Shown here: positions 41,287-51,884 of the stretch, in pieces
How positions within the stretch are numbered: the first letter of the stretch is position 1
How the letters are laid out: each line of letters opens with the position of its first letter
Source: Mytilus edulis
Taxonomy: Eukaryota; Mollusca; Bivalvia; Mytilida; Mytilidae
NCBI RefSeq assembly: GCF_963676685.1
Contig: NC_092349.1
Span: forward strand, 80,798,604 to 80,862,603
Direction: 5' to 3'
Length of the DNA: 64,000 bases
Notes under the pieces: model-generated
Told to the model about the DNA's origin: nothing
Database searches by the model: none
The model's input: the letters and a program-made list of their open reading frames with translations, nothing else
Position numbers and translations under genes: made by a program

Positions 41287-41473
41287 TAATAAAATACCTT
41301 CGATATTGTAAAATAACAAGCGTTAGGCTTTCAAAAAGGCTATTCGACTCTTAGCTGATGAAAATGGAAAGTGCTCTCGCTTTGTAGATTAATTCATTTA
41401 CTAGAATAGCCACGTGCATCAATCAATTTTTTTTACCACACACGTGAGGTCACACGTTATGAAGTACATGTAG
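41287..41473. other. Spacer between the 434-bp element and the tandem array
   Basis: Starts with 'ACCTTCGATATTGTAAAATA', a near copy of the sequence just left of block A (36980-37003), so block A plus the element are flanked by direct repeats of about 24 bp. Otherwise no feature. Confidence 0.5.
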
Positions 41474-42505
41474 TAATATATTGTTTAAAGTTGTTGCTTA
41501 CTCCAGAAGATTCGACTATTTATAGATAAAAGTTACCTGTGCAAAATCTAATTGCTAGAATAGAGAGGACAAATCCGATACTCTACGGGATTGAAGGACA
41601 TTTACTAGGTTTGGATTGTCCTAACCAATCAATAAACTTTGATTATTCACGTCTCGTAATATCTTCCAATCAGGTAGCAAGAAAAATTCAACGCACTAAC
41701 TGTCCATCGTTCAATTCTTAATCTCGACTCCTAGGAGTCGATAATATAGTCGGGAACCAGTCTATTAAAACCACGACTTTCAACACATAATTTCTTAGTT
41801 CGTGAAGACTTCCATTGTAATATATTGTTTAAAGTTGTTGCTTACTCCAGAAGATTCGACTATTTATAGATAAAAGTTACCTGTGCAAAATCTAATTGCT
41901 AGAATAGAGAGGACAAATCCGATACTCTACGGGATTGAAGGACATTTACTAGGTTTGGATTGTCCTAACCAATCAATAAACTTTGATTATTCACGTCTCG
42001 TAATATCTTCCAATCAGGTAGCAAGAAAAATTCAACGCACTAACTGTCCATCGTTCAATTCTTAATCTCGACTCCTAGGAGTCGATAATATAGTCGGGAA
42101 CCAGTCTATTAAAACCACGACTTTCAACACATAATTTCTTAGTTCGTGAAGACTTCCATTGTAATATATTGTTTAAAGTTGTTGCTTACTCCAGAAGATT
42201 CGACTATTTATAGATAAAAGTTACCTGTGCAAAATCTAATTGCTAGAATAGAGAGGACAAATCCGATACTCTACGGGATTGAAGGACATTTACTAGGTTT
42301 GGATTGTCCTAACCAATCAATAAACTTTGATTATTCACGTCTCGTAATATCTTCCAATCAGGTAGCAAGAAAAATTCAACGCACTAACTGTCCATCGTTC
42401 AATTCTTAATCTCGACTCCTATAGGAGTCGATAATATAGTCGGGAACCAGTCTATTAAAACCACGACTTTCAACACATAATTTCTTAGTTCGTGAAGACT
42501 TCCAT
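41474..42505. repeat. 344-bp tandem triplication
   Basis: Three copies, essentially identical, offset by 344 bp (landmark GTGCAAAATCTAATTGCTAG at 41539, 41883 and 42227). Each contains a perfect palindrome CGACTCCTAGGAGTCG, which in copy 3 is CGACTCCTATAGGAGTCG (two bases longer). The end of each unit ('AATATAGTCGGGAACCAGTC' onwards) equals the first 70 bp of the segmental duplication, and the third unit runs straight into block B. A 60-codon frame without ATG is repeated in each unit; it is not convincing as a gene. Confidence 0.95.
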
Positions 42506-43015
42506 TTGAACAATTCCATTTCGTCAATTAATTATGTTCTGTTATAAAAGACAGAAAATTTGGTTTTACCAACACGCAAACTTTCTTAATGATAGAAGTG
42601 TATACTGCTAGTATATATTATGAAGGGTGATGCATTAGTCTATTTCTCAACTATACTAGTATCCTAGCTCATTAATATTTTTGTTTGTTATCTAGATTCT
42701 AATTAAATTCGTTTTAGTATTCAATTATTAATGGCTTTTAGTTCAATCACCGAAGAGCATGTAAACGAATTGATGTGTTTATTCTCAGAAAATGGGTTTT
42801 GAAAGTTCAATGTTAGCCTTTTATAATCTAACGAGATAATCTATTTGGTGTATCTTATGTAATTTCACTAAAATGAAATAGGTTCAAACCATAACCTTGC
42901 TTCTGATGATTAATTGTAAGAAGTTATACTTGTTCAGAACATTTCTATAGACTGGGATAGTATATAAAGCAAAACATAGATGACGATAAACAATTTTACC
43001 GATCTTGTTTTATAT

Positions 43016-43408
43016 AGTTATCAAAAGTACCAGGATTATAATTTTATACGCCAGACGCGCGTTTCGTCTACATAAGACTCATCAGTGACGCTCAGATCAA
43101 AATAGTTAAAAAGCCAAATAAATACAAAGTTGAAGAGCATTGAGGATCAAAAATTCCTAAAAGTTGTGCCAAATATGGCTAAGGTAATCTACTCCTTGGG
43201 TAAGAAAATCCTTAGTTTTACGAAAAATTCAAAGTTTTGTAAACAGAAAATTTATAAAAATGACCATATAATTGATATTCATGTCAACACCGAAGTGCTG
43301 ACTACTGGGCTGGTGATACCCTCGGGGACGAAACGTCCACCAGCAGTGTCATCGACCCAGTGGTGTAAATAGTTATCAAAAGTACCAGGATTATAATTTT
43401 ATACGCCA
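43016..43408 (+). mobile_element. Family C insertion with 38-bp terminal direct repeats
   Basis: Starts and ends with the same 38 bp (43016-43053 and 43371-43408, beginning AGTTATCAAAAGTACCAGGA), with a period of 355 bp. The interior has 'CAGACGCGCGTTTCGTCTAC', 'AGTTGTGCCAAATATGGCTA' and 'GATACCCTCGGGGACGAAAC'. Block A shows the empty site near 37581-37584. One full unit plus a short overlap looks like a slice of a tandemly arranged satellite-like element, or a tiny LTR-like element. The 80-codon frame inside is not considered real. Confidence 0.8.
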
Positions 43409-44213
43409 TTGCAAATTATATATCAACTTTTGTCAATTCTTGAGAACTTAATACTGTACTTCTATTCGGGACGAGCCTAATTGTTACTAAATTGAATATA
43501 TTTATAAACGTTGCAATCATCAATTTGATTTAGGAATGCGAAAGAAATAGACGACAAAGACATCAAACTCACATGCATATAACGTTTAACAAAATATTGC
43601 ATTGGCTTCACAGTTGGTCTTTCGTAGCCAATAGTAATTTATGATGATATACTTTTTTTTCAGCAAAGTTAAGTCATGTATTGGTTAAAAAGAGTGCATT
43701 TTTATAACTCAGGTCTTCTGATATCACTCATTGTTTTGTTTACATGCAAACTATACAACTATATATTAGACTAGTGATCAGATTTCCGACTTGATGCGGG
43801 CCTATTTACATATGATTGCTAAAAGACATTTCTTAATAATCTTCTATCCGTGGAATAAAGACTTGCAATAACAATTACTTTTATCAAATCAAGCCAAGAA
43901 ATCCTCGCTAAAAATATCGGTAGACCTCCTATGGCACCTATTAGTAGTAAAAGGTTTGATTTCATTCAACAAATGAATTTATGACCTTCATGTACGTGTC
44001 GATTAGAACACGGTCATATACCAAATTGTCAATATTAATCATCCATGTAATTTGCTCTATGGGATATTTGTAGGATTTCAACAGAAGGCAATTTTTTGCC
44101 ATGCAAACTATCGATGAACATGGACACGCATTTCAAATGAAATTGAATAAGTCACATATCAAAGAACTCTGTTACTAAAAGTATGCTAAAAAAAAAAATT
44201 GCTTATGTGGAAT

Positions 44214-44614
44214 TCTAATATGACGTTCTTCTTTAGCTTTGGGTACAAAACCATGTTCTAATTTGAATAGAACATGGGCTGCACGTGATTGACGTCACAA
44301 TTGAAATTGAAATTGTTGGTGTTGCTCGCTAGGAAATTAATTAAAAACATTTTTTTTTATTGATAAACTGTTGATTTTTCTATAACGTTTCAAAATAGCG
44401 ACATTTCGAGCGTCTGCTATTGGTCCGCTTCGAAGAACAAAAGTTCAAAATATTCCTATTAGAATCGAAATAATTCTATCATGCCATGATCTATGCTCAT
44501 TTTTACATGGGTAGGCATTATATTTGTAAACATTTAATACCTCGCTATTAACAAATATAATGCCTACCCATGTTAAAATAAGCATAGAGCATGGCATGAA
44601 AGAATTATTTCTTA
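44214..44614. mobile_element. About 400-bp insertion with a long hairpin (block B only)
   Basis: Block A reads straight through GCTTATGTGGAACTCATGCA, while block B is interrupted. Arms of about 65 bp (44465-44530 and 44548-44612, including 'CATGGGTAGGCATTATATTT') form a hairpin at the right end. A smaller perfect hairpin CCATGTTCTA/TAGAACATGG lies near 44250. Clear terminal repeats or target duplication were not identified. Confidence 0.65.
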
Positions 44615-44864
44615 ACTCATGCAGACTTATTCAAAAATAAGTTGTTGTATTTCATGCGTAGTGTATGTAAAATACACACTCGAATATAATGTGTATTCTT
44701 TTCGACCAAATATCGATAAACAAGAGGAAAGGGAAAAAACAGCTAGTCCTTTTTTCAGTTTTATTATTTCTTCAGCGATTGTATTTTGTTTTGGATCTCA
44801 ATTTTTTTTTATCATTAATGATGAAAGTACATTGTCGAAATGCCCTTGAGGTGGGTTGATTGTT

Positions 44865-45000
44865 GGTGTTTGACGACACCTTTAACAGCACTATTGGCTA
44901 TATGTAAGAAACCGGCCGGTGTACCCGGAAAGAACCGCCGACATAGGAGGAGTTTCTTTAATAGATGCAAACAAGAATCGAGTCGCGCGCACCTCGAATT
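44865..45000. repeat. Conserved GC-richer segment within block B
   Basis: Counterpart of 38630-38775, with 'GGTGTACCCGGAAAGAACCG' intact. Confidence 0.4.
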
Positions 45001-45965
45001 TAAGCACAATTGTTTCCTAGTATATTTATCCTCATTTTGGTATGCTTCACCGAATGATAACATTCCTTTCCTCTCTTGAATTAACTCTGAGATCAGCATG
45101 ACAAGAGTTTATTTTGATCGAGTTTCCGTTCCTTGTTGTTTCAGAAAAAGGAAGTATAAATTTGATGTTAAACTTTTGTTGTTTTCAGTGCATAGTTACG
45201 AAAACATACATTTAATATTTCGACAGCTTTCGAGATATCTTGGAACAGGAGACACAACGCCTCTTTGTTTTACTGAAATGGCAGCATTGAATATAATTGT
45301 ACATGTTCATTAACATTTTGCTTAGTTTCTTTTGTTGCCTTTTCTGACGTCGGACTCGGGCTTTATTTTGAACTGAGTTTTAATGTGCTTATTGATGTGA
45401 AAAGTATAGAGAAACAATGATTTTAATTGGATATCCGTTTGTCGTAATTTTGGTATTCGTGTTCTATTCCAATTTTGTATGCGTCGATCTCTATAGACTG
45501 AATTATCCAGATGAGACCAGATGATGAGAGCACATCGTTTGTCTATATGTTAATTTTAATTACATGTATAGAAGTTATATAAGCTAAAAAAACAACTAAT
45601 ATATACGTTGTACTTATCTGATTGATTTTTCCTCCTAGCTTTTATTTTTTTACTTTTGTAATAGAACCCGCATCTTTTGTTAACTTGTCTTTCCTATAGA
45701 CTTGATTTACTGAAAAAGGGAAATCCTAATGTCATTACATAAAAAGTGACTGAAATAATTTTGTAAATAAAACAGTTTTTGATCAAATTGAGAATTAAAA
45801 TAGGGAATGTGTCAAAGAAATAACAACCCGACCAAAGCGCATAAAACATATTCGACTATATAAGAGATAATATTTGACTATATTAGAGATAAACATTGCT
45901 AAATATTTTAAGAAGTTTTATTTTTTGAACGAACGCTATAACGTTCGATAAAGAACTGATCAATG

Positions 45966-46111
45966 CAGGCGCGGATCCAGAGGTTCCGGGGGTTGGAACC
46001 CCCCATTTTTTTGGACGATCAATGCATTTGAATGGGGACATGTAATTGAAACCCCCCCCCTTTGTCCTGGGTTAGGACCCCCCCTTTTTAAAAGAGCTGG
46101 ATCCGCCCCTG
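45966..46111. mobile_element. 146-bp GGATCC-ended TIR element with 5-bp target duplication
   Basis: Termini CAGGCGCGGATCCAG and CTGGATCCGCCCCTG are inverted repeats with one mismatch. CAATG flanks both sides (45961-45965 and 46112-46116), and block A keeps the empty site GATCAATGCGAATCC at 39719-39733. The inside has G-run/C-run arms and 'GATCAATGCATTTGAATGGG', as at 22210-22342. Confidence 0.88.
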
Positions 46112-46146
46112 CAATGCGAATCCGAGAATATTTTAAAGTCTATTTC

Positions 46147-46369
46147 ATTGAGTGTGTAGGCAAAGGTAATATCTTTGGTTAGCTTGCTTGCTAGTTTAAC
46201 CGTGAAGTCGTTATTAGGTAAGATATACTACTATCCTTTCGAAGTAGCCTATCCCTACAGACAGATAGATTGCATGGTTATCTGTCAGATTAGTCTACTC
46301 TTAAAGGAGGGTAATTTACCTAACCAAAATAACGACTTCACGGTTCAGCTAGCAAGCAAGCTAACCAAA
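46147..46369. mobile_element. Foldback element, block B copy (right end lost)
   Basis: Matches 39761-40001 but stops at 'GCAAGCTAACCAAA' and joins ATCCAAGTAACAATTTATGC directly. Either B lost 133 bp or A gained them. Confidence 0.65.
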
Positions 46370-47089
46370 TAATCCAAGTAACAATTTATGCACTAATGAT
46401 GATTATATAATATTTTATGATTTGACCATTAAATATGGAAAACTTGACTGAGAGTATGCTTAATTGTATGTTAAAGACACAAATGGGGAACAATTCAAGA
46501 AACCAACAATATTATAGCACAGAAAGATATTGTAATGACTAATTAAAAAATGTAAATAACAAACATCATTCGAAGAGTAAAGAAGGATAGAAGAAACGAA
46601 GATTTTTTTTTCTATTTAGGATAACATTAAGAATTTGAAGAGCAAAGAGTTTTAAACAATCCCAATCACGACAGAGAATCATTCAGGAAACATATAAAAA
46701 TAAAAGAAATGACCAATATTGGTTATTAAAAGCTTCTGGGATGAAGGTGTGGATGACAGTTTACAGAACATAGTCTTTATGAAAACTGATAGAAAAATAT
46801 ACAATAATGGGGTGCTAAAATATGGATTAGGGAATAATAAAACAAACAAACTGGAAAGAATATATAACAAAAAATAAGTACAGAAATAAAGACAGACAGA
46901 TGATGTCGATTTTTAAGGAGAGTCATTTTTAGAGAAGAACAACAACACTCTATACATAGAAATACAAATAAGACAATCCCAGTGACATCATACAACTATT
47001 AAAAACGGGTAAATCGAAGAAAAAATGTCAAAGAAAAATATAAAATGATTGTTTGTAACTTAACTGGGAATAATAACCCTGTCAATCAT

Positions 47090-48010
47090 TCATCACAATT
47101 CACCGTTCTGGGAAACAAGAGATGGATAATTTCTGGTGAAGAGAAATTGAATGTAATTTTCCTGGAGCAGCTATTTCGGGAAATTATTGTTGTCAGTTTC
47201 TACAGACTTGAATTATAGAAAACTTATAATGAAAGTAATCAAGTTCACTTAGAAAATTATCAAAAGGAAAATGAACAAACATAAAGAAAAGTTGAAATGT
47301 TTAGAAAATTACACAGACTTTTGTTTATCATGTTTATTAGAAAATGGGTAAAAGTATATCCCTAGCGAATAGTAAAAAAATCACATTGAATGCCTGGACT
47401 TGGAAATTTATGAAAATTATGGACCTTATCTTAAAAAAAACATCATTTTTGATGAGCGTGGTTAAATCATCATTAATGGAAGTTTGTCGTTTTCCTTTCA
47501 GCATTAAAAATCTTACAAATTTCTTTAGAGAAATTCACTTCGTAAATTCAGTTCCATTCATTGTTCGCGTTAAAAATCATCTCATCAAATTGTAGTTTTG
47601 TCCTAGCTTGAAATAGATGTTCTTTCGTAATATATGTTCTAAATGGAATAAATAGTCTATACTACTTTAGAAGATTAAATATAACAGCATTTTTTCATAA
47701 ATGTAACAACAGTAATTATAGTGTAGAATATTTTGTTCCAATAGGAATAGATATTACGAGGTTGTTTGTAACAGTTCTATATAGGCGGAACATATATCAT
47801 TTGACAATATTATAAAAAAAATATCAGAATAGTGGGTTTTTTTGTTATCATAAAAGTTTTTCTTATACAAAATGTATAGAGGTAGATCATAAAAGTAAAT
47901 TGTTCTTTCACTTAAAAATCTTAATAAGAAAGAGACTTGATCTTATCAATTTGCCTAGCTAGTTAATCCAATGAATGCAGCGATTAAAAACGTATTGGGA
48001 AAAATGTATC
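47090..48010. other. No gene; contains one partner of a distant inverted repeat
   Basis: Positions 47725-47872 are an inverted copy of 54980-55120. The frame 47344-47595 has no family resemblance. Confidence 0.5.
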
Positions 48011-48014
48011 TCTT

Positions 48015-48380
48015 GTTTAAATCGACATCATTTTTGTACACATATTTAAATTCGTCATTTTCAAATTTATTATTAATTTTACCTTTCAGTACTAATATTT
48101 TTTGTTCAAAACTTCAAAATGAGGTTCATTCTAGTTTTCCGCACCGTAATCATCTCAAATAAGGGAGACCGCTTTTCATTTAGGCGTTGGTTTTTTGTTG
48201 TTTTTTTTGGAGGGGGAGGGGGAGATGATCAAAATTTTAGTTTAAGTCTAGTGTTTTATTGAACTTTCAAAAATTTGAAAATTAGTTTTGAATAAAAAAT
48301 ATTAGTACTGAAAGGTAAGATTATTAATAACTTTGAAAATGACTAATTTAAATATGTGTACAAAAAATATGTCGAAGTTA
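48015..48380. repeat. Inverted repeat with ~96-bp arms
   Basis: 'TTTTGTACACATATTTAAAT' to 'CAGTACTAATATTTTTTGTT' (about 48018-48113) is mirrored by 48283-48378. The loop holds a G-rich stretch (48211-48223). A foldback element of about 365 bp is likely. Confidence 0.65.
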
Positions 48381-48384
48381 TACT

Positions 48385-49020
48385 AAATTTGTCTTGGCTA
48401 CAATAATTTCAAGTATAGTAACAAACATAAAACTGCATCAAATGGTGCCAATTAGTTGGAAGAAAGATTTGTCTTTCCAAATACAACTTTTACGTATTAA
48501 CCGTAATCGTAATGATGCAATGGGAACAATATTAACTGTTATAAAGAGCTATCCTGACAGCGCGTCACCTCTTTAATGGCTACCGTTCATCACCCGTTTA
48601 AATGAAGACGCATAATGCAGACTGTGACAATTTTGGCGAAGTGAAAATCTTACTGTCACAAGGTCTTTGTAGTTTAAATCAATGTAAAAACCTATTAGTA
48701 AGGTTATGATGAGATTGAGAAACATTGTCCTATGACACTATTTCATCAATATCAGGAAGCGATTGATTTTTATTATTTAACATTTTTATCTATTTGATTT
48801 GGGGGAGGGGGTAAAGGAGTTAGAGCGGCATAGTGCAAATATTCCTTAGTATTTGTTTTAGATAATTAATTTTGAAATTGTGAACACACTGTAATTCTTT
48901 TACATTTGAAACAAGTACTGTTTGCATTTGCTATCGGGCCGTTTTATTTTGTTTTGCCTCATGTACCTTCTGATGAAAAGACAGTGAGAAGAATATGATG
49001 AACTAAGTACACTAAGGTTA
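48385..49020. other. No gene seen
   Basis: Non-coding; G-rich run at 48800-48812; nothing else recognised. Confidence 0.4.
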
Positions 49021-49025
49021 TAAAA

Positions 49026-49031
49026 TTTAAT
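49026..49031 (-). terminator. Possible ATTAAA poly(A) signal of the GNAT gene
   Basis: ATTAAA on the minus strand, 14 bases past the stop; unusually close, so a later signal is also possible. Confidence 0.3.
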
Positions 49032-49045
49032 AACAAAAATATTTT

Positions 49046-49723
49046 TCACAACTGTTTTACAAAAAACTTGGCTGTTTTGTTGTCGCCTGTATTCGTGAAA
49101 ACAATTTCGTCGTTAACTTTATATTCATCATATCTAACTGTGTACACATTTTCAAAATCAAATTTCTCAAAGATTTTCTGTGATATTTCAGAAGTACATT
49201 CACCCACAATACATACTGGAGTAAATCCTAATTCTTTACAAAATGCAAGTGAAGCCTGCATTAATTTGGATGCTATTCCACGTCCCCGGTATTTTTTATG
49301 AATTGCCAAAGCTAGAAAATGCATTGCTCTTGTCACACCAAAATGCTGAAATACGTCCCTTTCTCTCCATTTATGACCAAGAAATGTTCTGACTTTTTTC
49401 AGTTTTTCATTTTTAATCTGCTGTATTCCCGTGTCGTCTGCTTTGTCGTTTGCTTCGTTTAATGTGTCTAGAAACATTGTCCTACATCCAATGATTTCTC
49501 CCGAGGTGTTCGACACCAACAAAATGGACAAGTTATCTTTCACATGGGATGCAAATCTTCTAGTCACTTCCTCGTCTATTTGTAGTCCTAACGATTTCCA
49601 TAGAGGTTCATCTGGCCAAAAATTTTCTTTCAAAAACAAAATAAGACTGTCAGTGAGTTCGTCTGAGGATAATTCTAAATGGGCATCTTCAAAATTCAAT
49701 GATTTGTCGATTCTCCTTAAAAC
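49046..49723 (-). CDS. GNAT gene, coding exon 2 (codons 17-241)
   Basis: Holds the whole catalytic domain. The stop TGA is at 49048-49046. The acceptor is weak in pyrimidines (TTTTTACTTAAAG). Confidence 0.88.
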   Translation of the reverse strand, partial: VLRRIDKSLNFEDAHLELSSDELTDSLILFLKENFWPDEPLWKSLGLQIDEEVTRRFASHVKDNLSILLVSNTSGEIIGCRTMFLDTLNEANDKADDTGIQQIKNEKLKKVRTFLGHKWRERDVFQHFGVTRAMHFLALAIHKKYRGRGIASKLMQASLAFCKELGFTPVCIVGECTSEISQKIFEKFDFENVYTVRYDEYKVNDEIVFTNTGDNKTAKFFVKQL

Positions 49724-50925
49724 CTTTAAGTAAAAATAACTATTATTAATTTACAGTATTGGTTGTATTCATCGTACAATGTGGTGTTTGAAAGGGACAA
49801 AAACTGGATTAACAATTATATGTAGTCAGCCGCAGAGAAACCCGTGGGTTGATTGTACGCGAGCACGCTTCTGAACATTATGATAAATTCGATACCCAAA
49901 GTAATAGACGAACAGGCTGTCAGCAGTGACACAATGTCTAATTCTATTCTAAATGCTTTTATATCCGACTAGAAATTTGACCCGTCCGCGACGAAATACT
50001 GAAGATTTTTTTGCGTCGACTTAGGGCGAAAATTTAAGTTATTTAGAAAGATGTTAAAATCTACACCTACATCACATGGGTACAGGAATTTGTATATATT
50101 GATCTACAAAATAAAAAGGCTCATAAAAAGGTCATGTCTAATGAACTGTTATAGGAGTTCAGGAGACAAATCATTTTACCAACATGACCAAACATATAGG
50201 AAAATTACTTCAAATTGACAAAGTACAACAACTGATACTGAATTCTGTGAAAATTCGACAAAATCAAAATTGATTTTCAACATGCACAGTTACGTTAAAC
50301 TATACAACAATATTAAAAGGTTCACGATCTACCTTGTAAACTAAAAGGGTTTTTACAAAACTCATTTTACCTTCACGGAAATCACCCTAAAACTGACAAC
50401 AGTTCAAAAAATTGGGAAAAAGAAACGTAGTATTATAAGTAGAGGACGGACGGACAGACGGACGGACTGACAAGAGTAAATTAAATTGCCCTACGTTTCT
50501 TCGCGGGAAACAGTATAGGAGTGCAATGAACAGACATGATCCATCGTTTTATGTTTTGCATCATCAACAATTTACAATTAGCTGACCTCTGTAATTTTTT
50601 TTTTAATTGCTAGAATTCAAGTTTTGTTTACATATTAAATAGTGATAATACATTCAAATCAAGTTATTATTATCATTTGGGTGACACGATAGCAAAAACG
50701 GTAGATTTTATGGCAATCTTGAGCACAGGTCCTGTTATTGTATACATCTGTCACAGTGATAGTCGTAGCCTGTGCAGTATAGACATATAAAATGTGTATG
50801 TATTAAAAATCTTTAAATAGTTCTAAAATAAACGAATTGAAATTTAAAAATCAAACAAAGGAACTTTTAAAACTAACCTCCTCAAGTTCTCGTCTTGGAC
50901 GAAGATTATCATTATTATCAGCCAT
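49046..50925 (-). CDS. GNAT acetyltransferase, arylalkylamine (dopamine) N-acetyltransferase-like
   Basis: Exon 1 50925-50878 and exon 2 49723-49046 join in phase 0 (GAG|GTTAGT ... CTTAAAG|GTT) to 241 residues. The family moves an acetyl group from acetyl-CoA to amines such as dopamine, serotonin or octopamine. The hallmark ENFWPDEPLWKSLGL (49-63) matches the DEPL motif near the catalytic region of insect-type aaNATs. LALAIHKKYRGRGIASKLM (153-171) is motif A, whose RGRGIASKL loop binds acetyl-CoA. ECTSEISQKIFEKFDFE (191-207) is motif B. There is no signal peptide, so it should be cytosolic. The joined N-terminus MADNNDNLRPRRELEEV is a natural lead-in, and it makes this start better than any inside exon 2. 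Substrate cannot be read from sequence; other small-molecule GNATs are possible. Confidence 0.88.
49724..50877 (-). other. Intron 1 of the GNAT gene
   Basis: 1154 bp. Contains a short GGACGGACGGACAGACGGAC stretch near 50443-50467, between two AGAAACGTAG / CTACGTTTCT half palindromes (50421 and 50493). No gene inside. Confidence 0.65.
50878..50925 (-). CDS. GNAT gene, coding exon 1 (codons 1-16)
   Basis: ATG at 50925-50923. Forty-eight coding bases end at GAG|GTTAGT. Too short to stand alone; supported by matching phase and continuous sense into exon 2. Confidence 0.75.
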
Positions 50926-50929
50926 TATT

Positions 50930-51880
50930 TCACCGACCGGGTTGTCCGTTCATACACAAATCTGACATCCACTATTTATTGACATGATTGATAAATATCA
51001 AATAATATGCTAAGCAGTTCTTTACATCTATTTATAGCAGTAACCGTCATGAAAGAAAAGTAATACGTGAACCCTCTAAGAGTGGCTGAAGACGTGATGA
51101 AAAGAATACAATACCAGATTATAAGTTATCCACTTATTTTGGCTTTTTCATTTTATTTAGCAGATTACAAAAACAAAATCAAAATAATCTTGATATCTCT
51201 TTTAACTGAAATCATTTTCCATCGCCACAGGCACTGTACATAGATCTGAACTTTTGTAATATATAATGTGCGCGAGAATGTGCGATTATTCAAACTGTAC
51301 TAGCATAGTTAGTAATTTGGACAATTGAAAGAAATGTATTGTGAGGTGATGCACTTTTTTCAATGCATCTTCGTTAATTATTTTTAAAAAAAATGTTTTC
51401 CTATTACCAGTGTTTCCGAGAAACAAAATTCAAAAGATGAAAAAAGATCATAGAAAAAATTGAGAAATGAAAAATTTTCTCAATATGGTGAATGCTTTCT
51501 CTAGCTGTGTCCTTGAAATATGCAAAGTCTGTTTGTTGCGACAGACACTAGACTATCTCAAAATTCTATCTATGTTCTCAGCTATATTTATATTTTCTGT
51601 TTTTTTTAATTATTATTATTATATCTGCACAAAAGATGAGACATCTTAATTGAATTTTGAAGATTTCCATGCGTTTTAAAGTAAACAAAATATCACATAT
51701 CAAATAGCGCAAAAAACTTTCTATTTCAGTCTGTTACGGAGCTATCAAAATGAGGTTAAAGGCAGCAGACATATATATGAGATGAAAACCTGAGTGAAAA
51801 CCATATCTGTCCAACATATCATGCTTCAGTCACTGCAGGATTATAATACTTGGTTATAACAAGAGTGCACACGCTGAAAT
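50930..51880. other. No gene; upstream region of the GNAT gene
   Basis: The minus-strand promoter should lie at its left end but no element stands out. The rest is AT-rich and featureless. Confidence 0.4.
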
Positions 51881-51884
51881 GTCT

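Larger units (their letters stand above)
42437..47085. repeat. Segmental duplication, block B
   Basis: About 4.65 kb matching block A (37002-40851). The extra length comes from insertions at 43016-43408 (family C), about 44214-44614 (hairpin-bearing element) and 45966-46111 (GGATCC-ended TIR element). Confidence 0.9.

Noticed and set aside
41539-42409. Three identical 60-residue proteins in tandem
   Set aside because: The frames begin with GTG, lack any family resemblance and are identical only because the 344-bp DNA unit is triplicated.
43130-43372. 80-residue frame in the family C insert
   Set aside because: The frame spans a repeat element that is diverged and frame-broken at 15240-15492.
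37002-47085. A duplicated protein-coding gene in the segmental duplication
   Set aside because: Frames at corresponding positions differ in length and frame between blocks, and none shows a recognisable domain or constraint on codon positions.
49068-49733. Plus-strand frames of 77 and 100 codons over the GNAT gene
   Set aside because: Antisense shadows of the well-supported acetyltransferase exon.
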